Below, in pieces: positions 45,072 to 54,995 of a stretch of 64,000 nucleotides of DNA. Every line of letters begins with the position of its first letter. Within the stretch, counting starts at the first letter, position 1. Under the pieces are notes generated by a model, which worked only from the letters and a program-made list of their open reading frames with translations, had not been told where the DNA came from and did no database searches. The position numbers and the translations under genes were made by a program. Source of the DNA: Rummeliibacillus sp. POC4 (GTDB lineage: Bacteria > Bacillota > Bacilli > Bacillales_A > Planococcaceae); NCBI RefSeq assembly GCF_003576525.1, contig NZ_QWUA01000011.1:18029-82028 (forward strand). The letters run 5' to 3'.

Positions 45072-46184
45072 ATGAAAATTGGTGTTCCAAAGGAGATTAA
45101 AAACAACGAAAACCGTGTGGCAATGACGCCCGCTGGTGTGGTGAACTTAGCAATGTTTGGACACGAGGTATTTATTGAAACAGGTGCCGGTCTAGGTTCT
45201 GGCTTTACAGATGAAGATTACAAACTAGCAGGGGCAAAAATAGTCTCTACAGCAAGTGAAGCTTGGAAGCAAGAAATGGTTATGAAGGTGAAAGAACCGA
45301 TTACTTCAGAATACGATTATTTTTTTGAAGGTCAAATTCTTTTCACTTATTTACATTTAGCGCCTGAGCCTGAACTAACTCAAGCTCTGCTAGATAAAAA
45401 AGTAGTTGCAATTGCATATGAAACTGTACAATTACCAAATCGTACTTTACCATTATTGACTCCTATGAGTGAAGTGGCAGGAAGAATGGCCACACAAATT
45501 GGTGCTCAATATTTAGAGAAGCAAGAAGGCGGTAAAGGTATTTTACTTGGTGGCGTGTCAGGGGTGCCGCGTGCAAAAGTAACAATTATTGGTGGGGGTA
45601 TGGCAGGAGCTAATGCTGCAAAAGTTGCAATTGGTATGGGCGCTGAAGTAACGATTATAGATTTAAGTCCAGAGAGATTGCGTCAATTAGATGACCAATT
45701 TGGCAATGATGTCCAAACATTAATGTCTAACCCATACAATATCGCTGAATCTGTAAAAAATTCTGATTTAGTTATTGGTGCTGTACTAATTCCGGGAGCA
45801 AAAGCACCAAAATTAGTAACAGAAGAAATGATAAAATCTATGTCTCCAGGTTCTGTAGTTGTCGATATTGCGATTGACCAAGGTGGTATTTTTGAGACAT
45901 CTGACCGCATAACTACGCATGATAATCCAACATATATAAAACATGGTGTTGTTCATTATGCAGTAGCGAATATGCCTGGTGCTGTTCCAAGAACTTCAAC
46001 AATCGCACTTACAAATAACACTGTTCCTTATGCCTTAGAAATTGCCAATAAGGGCTATAGACGGGCTTGCTTAACAAACGAGGCATTGAAAAAAGGTATT
46101 AACACTTTAGAGGGTAATGTTACATTTAAAGCAGTTGCAGAAGCTTTAAATTATCCATATGTTCCTGCTGATTCGTTATTATAA
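45072..46184 (+). CDS. ald: Alanine dehydrogenase Ald
   Basis: Ald catalyses the reversible NAD-dependent deamination of L-alanine to pyruvate and ammonia, and feeds sporulation metabolism in B. subtilis. The N terminus [20 protein letters not shown] is diagnostic; Lys 74 (KVKEP) and His 95 ([10 protein letters not shown]) are active-site residues, and the Rossmann motif is in [18 protein letters not shown] 45072 follows GAGGAGG and gives 370 residues; the frame continues upstream 33 codons through the promoter and is not used. A strong terminator follows. Confidence 0.96.
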   Translation: MKIGVPKEIKNNENRVAMTPAGVVNLAMFGHEVFIETGAGLGSGFTDEDYKLAGAKIVSTASEAWKQEMVMKVKEPITSEYDYFFEGQILFTYLHLAPEPELTQALLDKKVVAIAYETVQLPNRTLPLLTPMSEVAGRMATQIGAQYLEKQEGGKGILLGGVSGVPRAKVTIIGGGMAGANAAKVAIGMGAEVTIIDLSPERLRQLDDQFGNDVQTLMSNPYNIAESVKNSDLVIGAVLIPGAKAPKLVTEEMIKSMSPGSVVVDIAIDQGGIFETSDRITTHDNPTYIKHGVVHYAVANMPGAVPRTSTIALTNNTVPYALEIANKGYRRACLTNEALKKGINTLEGNVTFKAVAEALNYPYVPADSLL

Positions 46185-46223
46185 ATTATGACTGAAAAAA
46201 ATTAATAGATTCAAAGCATATAT

Positions 46224-46268
46224 AAAGCGCCGGATAAGATTTCGATAGAGATCTTATCCGGCGCTTTT
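46224..46268 (+). terminator. Terminator of ald
   Basis: A perfect 17-bp stem AAAGCGCCGGATAAGAT with a 10-base loop and a T tail; GC-rich and likely bidirectional towards the convergent peptidase gene. Confidence 0.9.
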
Positions 46269-46303
46269 AATATTCATAACGTATTGAATTTTAATGATAC
46301 AAA

Positions 46304-47401
46304 TTATTTAGGTTGAATAATTTGTAGTTCTTTAGGGAAACTTGTTAAAACCTCAACACCATTAGCAGTTACATATACATCATCTTCAATTCGAACACCT
46401 GCTGTATCACCTTTATAGATACCTGGCTCAATAGTGAAGACCATACCTTCTTTCATAGCAACTTCGTTTGCACCATGTACTGATGGGAATTCGTGCACTG
46501 AAATTCCTAAACCGTGACCAAGACGGTGAGTGAAGTATTCACCGTAACCAGCTTCAGTGATGACATCGCGAGCGATTTTATCTAAATCCATTGCTCTTAC
46601 TCCTGGTTTTACTGCAGCAATTGCAGACTCGTTTGCATTTTTGACAGCTTCATAAACCGCTTTTTGTGCTTCAGAAGGTTCACCAAATGCTACTGTACGA
46701 GTAATATCTGAGCAGTATCCTTTATAAACAACACCAAGATCAAATAAGACTAAATCACCTTTTTGGATTTTTTGGGTACCTGGAGTTCCGTGAGGAGAAG
46801 CGGCATTTAATCCAGTAAGGACCATAGTGTCAAATGACATATAAACGCCTTTTTCTTTCATAGCAGATTCTATTGCAGATAGAACTTCAATTTCAGTTTT
46901 ACCTTCCGCTAATTCGTTACAACCTACTTCAATTGCATAATCAGCTAATTTAGCAGCTTCACGTAGTTTTTCTAACTCGTCTTCTGATTTAACTAAACGC
47001 ATATTAATAAGTTGTTCGTCAATGCCAACAAATGTAGATGTTGGGTAGACAGTTTGTAAAGCTTCTAAACGCTCAACTGTTACATGTGTTTTTTCAATCG
47101 CAATTGTATTTAATGTAACTTTACGAGTTTCAGCAGTGTTATGGAAGATATCCCATGCGTTATCTGTATCGTCATGACCTACAGCTTCATATGCCCATCC
47201 TGAAGCCTTCGCATCAGGAACTTCCATTTTAGGACAAATCATAAATGGTTCAGCATCTTTAAATACCATTACGCCAAGAAGACGCTCATGAGGATCACTT
47301 TTAAAGCCTGAAAGATAGAAAACATTATCAGGTGTTGTGATAAATGCTGCATCGATATTTTTTTCTTGTAAATACTTTTGAATCAATTGAACCTTGTTCA
47401 T
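46304..47401 (-). CDS. M24-family Xaa-Pro peptidase
   Basis: A 365-residue cytoplasmic dinuclear metallopeptidase that cleaves before or after proline bonds (Xaa-Pro dipeptidase/aminopeptidase). The N-terminal creatinase-like domain runs to about 125; the pita-bread catalytic domain has metal ligands in LFDLGVVYKGYCSDITRT, GHGLGISVHE, TIEPGIY and RIEDDV. ATG 47401 follows AAGGAGG; the longer frame upstream has no site. Whether it is a dipeptidase or an aminopeptidase cannot be told from this reading. It is divergent from ytkL. Confidence 0.9.
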   Translation of the reverse strand: MNKVQLIQKYLQEKNIDAAFITTPDNVFYLSGFKSDPHERLLGVMVFKDAEPFMICPKMEVPDAKASGWAYEAVGHDDTDNAWDIFHNTAETRKVTLNTIAIEKTHVTVERLEALQTVYPTSTFVGIDEQLINMRLVKSEDELEKLREAAKLADYAIEVGCNELAEGKTEIEVLSAIESAMKEKGVYMSFDTMVLTGLNAASPHGTPGTQKIQKGDLVLFDLGVVYKGYCSDITRTVAFGEPSEAQKAVYEAVKNANESAIAAVKPGVRAMDLDKIARDVITEAGYGEYFTHRLGHGLGISVHEFPSVHGANEVAMKEGMVFTIEPGIYKGDTAGVRIEDDVYVTANGVEVLTSFPKELQIIQPK

Positions 47402-47561
47402 AAGAATCCTCCTTAGAATTGTTAGAGCTCTTGAAATAATGATATAAGTACATTTTAGTTTAAGTAACTCTTCGCAATTATAGTTTACCAAAAAAAGAGG
47501 AAAATAAGTACCTATAACGAATAGAAGTCAATGATACAAAATATTGAAAGGATGATTCTAA

Positions 47562-48242
47562 ATGCAAATTTCTTATCATGGTCATTCCATAGTAAAGATT
47601 AAAACGAAAGGTTATACCATTTTAATAGATCCTTTTATTACAGGTAATCATCTTACAGATTTATCCGTGAAAGAAGAGCACCCAGATGTAATTTTGTTAA
47701 CGCACGGTCATAACGATCATGTAGGTGATACTGTTGAAATTGCAAAGCAGTCAGGAGCTTTGGTTGTTGCTCCAAATGAACTTGCTGAATATCTCTCTTG
47801 GCAAGGTATCAAAACACATCCTATGCATATAGGGGGAGCACATCAATTTGACTTTGGTAAAGTAAAACTGACTCAAGCCTTTCATGGGTCTTCATATATC
47901 ACGAACGACCAACAAATAATTTACACTGGTATGCCTGCAGGTATTTTATTATTTATAGAAGGGAAAGTAATTTATCATGCAGGTGATACAGCATTATTCT
48001 CAGATATGAAATTACTCGGTGATATCCATCCGATTGATGTTGCATTTTTACCAATTGGGGATAATTTTACTATGGGACCAGAAGATGCAGCTAGGGCTGT
48101 TGAGTTTTTAAAACCAAAAGAAGTAATACCAATCCATTACAATACATTCCCTGTTATTGAGCAGGATCCTCAAGAATTTGCCAAAATGGTTTCATTTACA
48201 AGTGTTCGTGTGATGAAATCAGGAGATGAATTTGACATTTAA
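47562..48242 (+). CDS. ytkL: Metal-dependent hydrolase YtkL (UPF0173)
   Basis: A 226-residue metallo-beta-lactamase-fold protein of the UPF0173 group. The motif HGHNDH is at 48-53, with later metal ligands in AFHGSS, YHAGDT and IPIHYNTFP. The family lacks a proven substrate. AAAGGATGA precedes the ATG. It lies between the M24 peptidase and ytoI, as in related Bacillales. There is no signal peptide, so it is cytoplasmic. Confidence 0.9.
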   Translation: MQISYHGHSIVKIKTKGYTILIDPFITGNHLTDLSVKEEHPDVILLTHGHNDHVGDTVEIAKQSGALVVAPNELAEYLSWQGIKTHPMHIGGAHQFDFGKVKLTQAFHGSSYITNDQQIIYTGMPAGILLFIEGKVIYHAGDTALFSDMKLLGDIHPIDVAFLPIGDNFTMGPEDAARAVEFLKPKEVIPIHYNTFPVIEQDPQEFAKMVSFTSVRVMKSGDEFDI

Positions 48243-48348
48243 TTGAAATATATACAATAAAATCGACTTCTAATGCTAAATTACTAAAGAAAATGAGCGA
48301 GATATGTTACACTTAAGCCAAGAATGATGTTAGAAAATAGGTGATTTT

Positions 48349-49659
48349 TTGGCTACAAAACATGAAAAGATACTTCAATATATTGAATCCTTACCAGTCG
48401 GAGACAAAATTTCAGTTCGACAAATTGCTAAAGAAATGTCAGTAAGTGAAGGGACAGCTTATCGTGCGATTAAAGAGGCTGAAACGAGAAGACTAGTTAG
48501 TACGATTGAACGTGTCGGTACGATTCGTATTGAAAAGAAGAAAAAAGAGAATATTGAAAGGCTAACATTTGCAGAGATTGTTAATATTGTTGAGGGGCAA
48601 GTACTAGGTGGCAAAAATGGTCTGCATAAAACGTTAACAAAATTTGTTATTGGTGCGATGAAATTAGAAGATATGATGCGCTATACAGATGCAGGTAGTC
48701 TATTGATTGTCGGAAATCGTGATCGCTCACATGAGTATGCGCTAAAAGCAGGTGCAGCTGTACTTATTACGGGTGGTTTTGATACTAACGAGGAAATAAA
48801 AAAATTAGCAGACCAGTTAGAGCTTCCTATTATTTCAACAAGTTATGATACGTTTACTGTTGCAACAATGATTAACCGTGCTATTTATGACCAATTGATA
48901 AAAAAAGAAATCTTATTAATTGAAGATATTGTTGTACCTATCACGCACACATCTTATTTAAAAACGACAGACACTGTAAAAGACTATAATCTCCTTAATT
49001 CTGAAACGAATCATGGTGGTTATCCTGTCGTTGATAAGCATGGTAAAATTGTTGGGATTGTAACATCTAGAGATTTGATAGGTAAACAAGAAGATGACCA
49101 AATTGACCGTTTGATGACTCGTAATCCAATTACTGTAACGATGAAAACAAGTGTTGCTACCGCAGGACATCGAATGATTTGGGAAGGTATTGACCTTTTA
49201 CCTGTTGCTGATGAACATGGAATATTGCAAGGAGTTGTTAGTCGTCAAGACGTATTAAAGGCTTTGCAAATGGCACAAAGACAACCGCAACATGGAGAAA
49301 CGATTGATGATTTAGTGAAAAATGAAATCATGATCAATTCTTCAGAAGAAGATAATATTGTGAAATTCTCAGTAACACCACAAATGACAAATCAATTTGG
49401 TGCTATTTCTTATGGGGCATTTACGACGTTAATCGTTGAGTCTGGTTCTATTACATTGAAAAAAGTAAAACGTGGAGAAAGCGTATTAGAGAATATGTCT
49501 ATTTACTTTATCAAACCAATTCAAATGGAAACAATGGTAATTGTAAAACCAAGAATACTTGATATGAGTCGTAAATTTGCTAAGATGGATTTTGAAGTGT
49601 TTAGTGAAGAGATGTTAGTAGGTAAAGCAATGGCTACATTCCAAATACTAGAACGTTAA
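48349..49659 (+). CDS. ytoI: YtoI: winged helix, DRTGG, CBS pair and hotdog-fold protein
   Basis: A 436-residue four-part cytoplasmic protein. It has an N-terminal winged helix (about 1-65, IRQIAKEMSVSEGTAYRAIKEAETRRLV), a DRTGG domain (about 70-185), two CBS domains (about 195-310, VDKHGKIVGIVTSRDLI and LPVADEHGILQGVVSRQDVL) and a thioesterase-like hotdog domain at the C terminus. The set suggests a ligand-responsive transcription regulator, probably sensing a nucleotide and an acyl-CoA-like compound; no ligand is established. The start is TTG 48349 after AGGTGATT. The downstream ytpI-nrnA order agrees with B. subtilis. Confidence 0.92.
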   Translation: MATKHEKILQYIESLPVGDKISVRQIAKEMSVSEGTAYRAIKEAETRRLVSTIERVGTIRIEKKKKENIERLTFAEIVNIVEGQVLGGKNGLHKTLTKFVIGAMKLEDMMRYTDAGSLLIVGNRDRSHEYALKAGAAVLITGGFDTNEEIKKLADQLELPIISTSYDTFTVATMINRAIYDQLIKKEILLIEDIVVPITHTSYLKTTDTVKDYNLLNSETNHGGYPVVDKHGKIVGIVTSRDLIGKQEDDQIDRLMTRNPITVTMKTSVATAGHRMIWEGIDLLPVADEHGILQGVVSRQDVLKALQMAQRQPQHGETIDDLVKNEIMINSSEEDNIVKFSVTPQMTNQFGAISYGAFTTLIVESGSITLKKVKRGESVLENMSIYFIKPIQMETMVIVKPRILDMSRKFAKMDFEVFSEEMLVGKAMATFQILER

Positions 49660-49678
49660 TCTATTTTTACAAATATAC

Positions 49679-49713
49679 AAAAAGTGATGCACAAATAAGT
49701 GCATCACTTTTTG
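49679..49713. terminator. Shared terminator of ytoI and ytpI
   Basis: AAAAAGTGATGCAC and its complement with an AAATAA loop and T/A tails on both sides. The last three codons and the stop of ytpI lie in its 3' arm. Confidence 0.9.
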
Positions 49714-50021
49714 TTCAATTCCTCTTCTTCCGCAATATATTGAGCATAATGGCGTACACGTTTGTTATAATTAACTGTTGCGTATAAGCCAAATAAAATC
49801 AAAATAGCACAAACTACATATGTAAGAATCGTATGATATATAATAATTTGGTTTATCCCAAATAGGATTAATAGCATACCAAGTGCAATGCCTGCTCTAT
49901 TTGCATACCATTTTTTACGAATAGGTAAGTTTGTGCGGAATTGTTTTGTTTTAAAATATAAGTAAAACACAAATGTAATAATGATTAATAATGCTAAAAT
50001 AATATTTAAGATATTACTCAT
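49704..50021 (-). CDS. ytpI: Membrane protein YtpI
   Basis: A 105-residue membrane protein with three predicted helices: about 3-23, 48-65 and 68-85, separated by a basic segment (FRTNLPIRKKWYANRAG) and followed by an acidic tail (AEEEELNKK). It belongs to the YtpI family of unknown function. GGAGG lies 6 bases before the ATG. It is convergent with ytoI and divergent from nrnA, as in B. subtilis. Confidence 0.88.
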   Translation of the reverse strand: MSNILNIILALLIIITFVFYLYFKTKQFRTNLPIRKKWYANRAGIALGMLLILFGINQIIIYHTILTYVVCAILILFGLYATVNYNKRVRHYAQYIAEEEELNKK

Positions 50022-50137
50022 GGTGTTCCTCCTAAATAGTAAATCTGTCTTTATTTTAACGATAATAACTTAAAAAAGATAGTAGAAAGTAAGGAGGTAA
50101 CCTTTTAGAGATTATATATTTGTAGGAGGTATTTTTC

Positions 50138-51079
50138 TTGAAAAAAGAAATTATTGAAACGATTAAATCGTATGATACCATTATTGTACATCGACATGTA
50201 CGTCCAGATCCCGATGCGTACGGATCACAACTTGGATTACAAGCAATTTTACAAACTACTTACCCAGAAAAAAAGGTATATGCTGTTGGTGAACATGATT
50301 TAGCATTCGATTATCTAGGTAAGCCTGAAGTAATAGCAGATGATGTATACCGTAATGCACTAGTCATTTGTACAGATACTGCTAATACTGATCGAGTGGA
50401 TGACCAACGTTACAACACTGGTAAATTTCTCATTAAAATAGACCACCATCCAAATGATGATGCTTATGGAGATTTGTTATGGGTGAATACATCTGCAAGT
50501 TCATGCAGTGAAATGATTTATGAATTATTTAAAGAAGGTCAAGAAGTTGATGGTTGGAAAATGGATAAGAAAGGAGCACGTCTGTTATTTGCAGGTATTG
50601 TAGGTGATACAGGACGTTTTATCTATCCAAGTACAACAGAAAAGACATTTAATGTAGTGGGTGAGCTTATTCAATATGATTTTGATCGTACAGAATTATT
50701 CAATAGTATGTATGAGTTAGACCGATCATTATTACATTTACAAGGCTATATTTATCAAAACTTTACAATAGATGAAAACGGAGCAGCCTACATTAAGTTA
50801 CCTATTAGTACTTTAAAAGAATTTGGAGTAACTGCAAGTGATACTTCAGCTTTAGTAGGTTCTCTGGGAGATGTCAAAGGTATTAAAGCTTGGGTTATGT
50901 TTGTAGAAGAAGAGGATCAGATTCGTGTTCGCTTACGCTCAAAAGGACCAATTATAAATAATTTAGCAAAACAATATCGTGGTGGAGGTCATCCGATGGC
51001 TTCAGGGGCTAAAATTTTTAAATGGGCAGAGGCGGATGAAATCATTAGCAAATTACAAATGCTATGTAAAGAAGCTTAA
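50138..51079 (+). CDS. nrnA: Nano-RNase/pAp phosphatase NrnA
   Basis: NrnA is a DHH-DHHA1 phosphoesterase that degrades short oligoribonucleotides and dephosphorylates pAp. The DHH domain shows HRHVRPDPDA at 18-27, CTDTAN near 78-83 and DHHPND at 102-107; the DHHA1 domain ends with GGGHPMASGA. The 313 residues match B. subtilis NrnA (YtqI). The start is TTG 50138 with AGGAGG upstream. dnaE follows after 15 bases; the ytrH and ytrI genes found between them in B. subtilis are absent. Confidence 0.95.
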   Translation: MKKEIIETIKSYDTIIVHRHVRPDPDAYGSQLGLQAILQTTYPEKKVYAVGEHDLAFDYLGKPEVIADDVYRNALVICTDTANTDRVDDQRYNTGKFLIKIDHHPNDDAYGDLLWVNTSASSCSEMIYELFKEGQEVDGWKMDKKGARLLFAGIVGDTGRFIYPSTTEKTFNVVGELIQYDFDRTELFNSMYELDRSLLHLQGYIYQNFTIDENGAAYIKLPISTLKEFGVTASDTSALVGSLGDVKGIKAWVMFVEEEDQIRVRLRSKGPIINNLAKQYRGGGHPMASGAKIFKWAEADEIISKLQMLCKEA

Positions 51080-51094
51080 AACGGAAAGGAAGAG

Positions 51095-54000
51095 ATGAAG
51101 TTGCAACCTGTTTACTCCCAAATAGTTACAGCTGCGGACATGTTAAAAAGTACAATTCGCACAAGTGAGCTCATTTCCTTCCTTCAACAAGAAAATGCTA
51201 AGGCTGCAGCCATTACTAATTCCAAATTATATGGGCTGTTGCCTTTTTGGCGTGCTCTAAAAGAAACGTCTATTCATCCGGTAATTGGCTTAACAGTTCG
51301 AGTTGAGTTTTTTACTGAAGATATTCGACCTATTGTGTTATATGCACAGAATATTACTGGGTATCAGAATCTATTAAAGATAACTTCTTCTACTTCTTTA
51401 AGGGAAAATGAAACATTACCATTACGATGGTTAGAAGGCTATCACAGAGGTTGTATAGCATTAGTTCCGATTACAAATGATTTGTGGCAACAAGAACAAC
51501 CTTATGGCGCTGTCGAGAAACTTATCGAGATTTTTGAGAAAGAATATTTATATATAGGAATTGATCGACCGAATGGTATCAAATATCCAACAGAAGAAAA
51601 TATAATTTCTTACTGTAAAATGAATGGACTTCAAGTATGCGCAACCCATTTAAGTACTTTTATAAAAGAAGAAGATGCATTTACATTTGAAGTGGCAAAG
51701 GCTATCTCAACAGGTGCCAAAATGGCTGATCAAGAACAACTTACATCCCGAGAACGTAAGCAATTTTTACCTACTGGGGACAATTTTTACGATTGGTTTG
51801 AAGACCATCCAGAGTGGCTACAAACATTAGAAGAAATGCTTATGTCATGTAAAGTGGATATTGAATATAACCATTTTTATATGCCGAAGTTTCCAGTTCC
51901 CGATGGTAAGACAGCCGAGGGGATATTACGAGAAAATTGCTTAGTAGGTTTACAAGAGCGTGTACCTGATGCAGGAAAAGAATATTATGACAGATTATCT
52001 TATGAATTAGATATCATTATAAAAATGGGATATGCGGATTATTTTTTGATCGTCGCAGATTACATTCAATTTGCAAGAAGTAAGAATATCTTAACAGGAC
52101 CTGGACGGGGATCTTCAGCAAGTTCTTTAGTCGCTTATAGTTTGCGAATAACAGATGTAGATCCTTTAAAATACGGTCTATTATTCGAACGGTTTTTAAA
52201 TCCAGAACGAATCACATTACCGGATATAGATGTGGATTTTGCAGATTATCGGAGACAAGAAGTCATCCAGTATGTAGCAGAAAAATATGGTACTAACTAT
52301 ACATCTCAAATTATCACATTTGGCACATTATCAGCTAAGGCTGTCGCTCGTGACGTTGCAAGAGTTTTTGGATTTAGCAATGAAGAATTGACACAAATCT
52401 CCTCTCTTATACCTGGAAAAACAGGTATAACATTAAAAGAAGCATTGCAACAATCTGATTCTTTGAGAAAATACGTGAACTCAAGTGAAATTCGCCAAAA
52501 GTGGATGCAAGTAGCTCTGAATTTAGAAGGATTGCCACGTAATGCATCAACACATGCGGCAGGGGTTGTTTTATGTCCTGAGCCAATCGTTAATATAGCG
52601 CCAATTGAAAAAGGTAGTGAAGGTCTATACTTAACACAATGGCCAATGCAAGAAGTTGAATCAGTAGGTCTATTAAAGATGGATTTTTTAGGTTTACGTA
52701 ATTTAACTATATTAGAACGAATCCGTTCAATGATTTACTATGATCAACAAAGATATTTGCGATTCGACAAAATCTCTATGTTTGACCAAAAAACTTTTGA
52801 ACTACTGCAAAATGGTGATACGACAGGAGTCTTTCAATTAGAATCGGACGGAATGAGACAAGCTTTACGTGAAATCCAACCAACTTCATTTCAAGATATC
52901 GTTGCTGTAAATGCACTATATCGTCCAGGCCCAATGGATTTTATACCCGTATATATCAGACGAAAGCATGGATACGAACAAGTTAATATGCCTCATCCTG
53001 TACTAGAACCTATTTTAAGAGAAACGTACGGTGTTATTGTTTACCAAGAGCAAATTATGCTTATTGCTTCACGTATGGCAGGGTTTACAATGGGAGAAGC
53101 AGATATTCTTCGTAGAGCCGTAAGTAAAAAGAAAAAGGAAGTACTTGATAGTGAAAGAGCTCATTTTGTAGAGAATTCTAAAGCCAATGGGTTTTCTGAG
53201 AAAATAGCAGAGGAAGTCTATAACTTAATCGTTCGTTTTGCAAATTACGGTTTTCCTAAAAGCCATGCAGTTGCATATAGTATGATTTCTTATCAAATGG
53301 CGTACTTAAAAGCTCATTTTCCAGCTTATTTTTATGCTGCAATGTTAAGCTCTTCGATGGGAAATCGTGAAAAATTCAATAAAATACTGAACGAGGCAAA
53401 GCAAAAAGGAATTGTGATACTAGGTCCATCTATCAATGAGAGTGGAGGATCCTTCCGTGTACAAAATGGTGCAATTCGTCTAGCTTTGTCAGCGATTAAG
53501 GGTGTTCCTCATACCTTTATAAACAAAGTTATGGAAATTAGAAAAGCTGCTGGGCATAAAAAGTGGCGCGATATATTTGATATGGCGATTGATTTGACAG
53601 CCATACATTTTACTCGGAAAACAATTGAGCCCTTAGTTAAAGCAGGTGCACTAGATGAATTTGGAAAAGATCGTGCAGTACTCTTAGCAACTATTGATGC
53701 GGCTGTAAGACATGCTGAGTTATATCGACCTGATGAAGAGGAACAACTTTTAGATGATGAATCATTTTTCTTTGGTAAACCTAAGTACGCTGAAGCTAGC
53801 CCAATACCAGAGAAAATAAAATTGCAATTTGAAAAGGATGTACTTGGTTTATATATATCTATACACCCAGTCCAAAAAGTAAAAAGAGAACAACATATTC
53901 ATTCTAATACGGCTGATGAAGTACGGCATATGAATAATCGAGAGTATGTTAAAATCGTTGGCCTTATTGTAGCTATTAAACAAATAAGGACAAAAAAGGG

Positions 54001-54190
54001 CGAATTAATGGGCTTTGTAGAAGTGGAAGATGAAACAGGAAGTATTTCGATTACTATTTTTCCAAAAGAATATTTAAAATTACTAGAATGGATTAAAGAA
54101 GAACAAATATTATATGTAGAAGGAGTTCTTGAGATAAGAAAAGGATATCCACAAATAATATTAAAAAAATGTAAGCCTATATCACCATAA
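51095..54190 (+). CDS. dnaE: DNA polymerase III alpha subunit DnaE
   Basis: DnaE is the replicative polymerase that extends RNA primers, mainly on the lagging strand, before PolC takes over. Catalytic aspartates are in PDIDVDF (376-382), and GPGRGSS (335-341) is the family loop. The helix-hairpin-helix and OB-fold (VKIVGLIVAIKQIRTKKGELMGFVEVED) lie in the last 200 residues. The protein has 1031 residues, less than the 1115 of B. subtilis DnaE. The N-terminal PHP-like domain has lost the usual HxHxxYSLLDG motif (here QPVYSQIVTAADMLKS) and its LTDHG partner. GGAAAGGAAG precedes the ATG. Confidence 0.96.
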   Translation: MKLQPVYSQIVTAADMLKSTIRTSELISFLQQENAKAAAITNSKLYGLLPFWRALKETSIHPVIGLTVRVEFFTEDIRPIVLYAQNITGYQNLLKITSSTSLRENETLPLRWLEGYHRGCIALVPITNDLWQQEQPYGAVEKLIEIFEKEYLYIGIDRPNGIKYPTEENIISYCKMNGLQVCATHLSTFIKEEDAFTFEVAKAISTGAKMADQEQLTSRERKQFLPTGDNFYDWFEDHPEWLQTLEEMLMSCKVDIEYNHFYMPKFPVPDGKTAEGILRENCLVGLQERVPDAGKEYYDRLSYELDIIIKMGYADYFLIVADYIQFARSKNILTGPGRGSSASSLVAYSLRITDVDPLKYGLLFERFLNPERITLPDIDVDFADYRRQEVIQYVAEKYGTNYTSQIITFGTLSAKAVARDVARVFGFSNEELTQISSLIPGKTGITLKEALQQSDSLRKYVNSSEIRQKWMQVALNLEGLPRNASTHAAGVVLCPEPIVNIAPIEKGSEGLYLTQWPMQEVESVGLLKMDFLGLRNLTILERIRSMIYYDQQRYLRFDKISMFDQKTFELLQNGDTTGVFQLESDGMRQALREIQPTSFQDIVAVNALYRPGPMDFIPVYIRRKHGYEQVNMPHPVLEPILRETYGVIVYQEQIMLIASRMAGFTMGEADILRRAVSKKKKEVLDSERAHFVENSKANGFSEKIAEEVYNLIVRFANYGFPKSHAVAYSMISYQMAYLKAHFPAYFYAAMLSSSMGNREKFNKILNEAKQKGIVILGPSINESGGSFRVQNGAIRLALSAIKGVPHTFINKVMEIRKAAGHKKWRDIFDMAIDLTAIHFTRKTIEPLVKAGALDEFGKDRAVLLATIDAAVRHAELYRPDEEEQLLDDESFFFGKPKYAEASPIPEKIKLQFEKDVLGLYISIHPVQKVKREQHIHSNTADEVRHMNNREYVKIVGLIVAIKQIRTKKGELMGFVEVEDETGSISITIFPKEYLKLLEWIKEEQILYVEGVLEIRKGYPQIILKKCKPISP

Positions 54191-54220
54191 AATGAATATG
54201 AAAAAATAGGGAATTTGTCT

Positions 54221-54249
54221 AAACTGTGCGACTATCGCACAGTTTTTTT
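54221..54249 (+). terminator. Terminator of dnaE
   Basis: AAACTGTGCGA and TCGCACAGTTT with a three-base loop and seven T. Confidence 0.9.
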
Positions 54250-54263
54250 GTTTTGCGCTTTAC

Positions 54264-54293
54264 TTGTGTTAGCAATTTTTGTATGATTATATT
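54264..54293 (+). promoter_or_regulatory. Promoter of the GntR-accD-accA operon
   Basis: TTGTGT, 17-18 bases, TTATAT or TATATT, directly upstream of the palindromic operator. Confidence 0.55.
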
Positions 54294-54298
54294 GTTCG

Positions 54299-54317
54299 AA
54301 AGTGGTCAGACCACTTT
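54299..54317. promoter_or_regulatory. Palindromic GntR/FadR-type operator
   Basis: AAAGTGGTCAGACCACTTT is a perfect 9+1+9 palindrome. Its core TGGTCAGACCA is the FadR-subfamily GntR pattern (TGGTnnnACCA). It sits right after the -10 box, where a bound repressor would block transcription start. Confidence 0.7.
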
Positions 54318-54347
54318 AATAATACTTAAATAATGGGGAGACTAATA

Positions 54348-54995
54348 ATGAGCGTAGATAAGCCTGCTTCTAAAATGTTTTTACAAATAGTACGTGAATT
54401 GCGTGAAATTATTCATGATGAGAATATTCCTCCAGGAGGTAAAATTCCATCTGAAAGAGTTTTAGCAGAGCGTTTGAATGTTGGAAGATCATCTATTAGA
54501 GAAGCACTACGTAGCCTTGAATTATTAGGCTTGATCGAAACCCGCAGAGGTGGGGGGACCTTTGTTGCGGATTTTCGTAATCATCAATTAGTAGAAGTGT
54601 TATCGACATTTATATTACAAGAGGAAAAGACTTTAAGAAATGTTCACAAAACAAGGAAAATTTTAGAACGAGATGCAATCCGTATCGTAACTGAAGACGA
54701 GATGCTTCGAAATCTTCCTGTGTGGGAAAGTTTGTTAAAAAACGTGATTATAGAAGGGCGTATTGTACGAGAAGACTTGATGAGAGAAATTGTTATTACA
54801 TCAAATAATCGACTTGTACTGAAGATTTGGATACTTTTAAAACAATATGGTAAGGAACCTTATAGTGGTATGTCAACAGAAGAAGAACAGCCAGTTTTAA
54901 AAACATTCATCAGTGAACTGATGCTTGGCCATACAAATAAAGCAATTCAGGCTTTTGAAGATTGGACAACACTTTTACATAAGGAGCGAGAGTGA
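54348..54995 (+). CDS. GntR-family (FadR-like) transcription regulator
   Basis: A 215-residue regulator with an N-terminal winged helix (about 10-75; [34 protein letters not shown] is the GntR HTH) and a C-terminal helical FCD-like ligand domain. The ATG 54348 has GGGGAG upstream; the frame to 54333 is not supported. It is the first gene of an operon with accD and accA, and overlaps accD, so its likely targets are its own promoter and fatty acid synthesis. The effector is unknown; an acyl-CoA or organic acid is a guess by analogy to FadR and PdhR. Confidence 0.88.
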   Translation: MSVDKPASKMFLQIVRELREIIHDENIPPGGKIPSERVLAERLNVGRSSIREALRSLELLGLIETRRGGGTFVADFRNHQLVEVLSTFILQEEKTLRNVHKTRKILERDAIRIVTEDEMLRNLPVWESLLKNVIIEGRIVREDLMREIVITSNNRLVLKIWILLKQYGKEPYSGMSTEEEQPVLKTFISELMLGHTNKAIQAFEDWTTLLHKERE

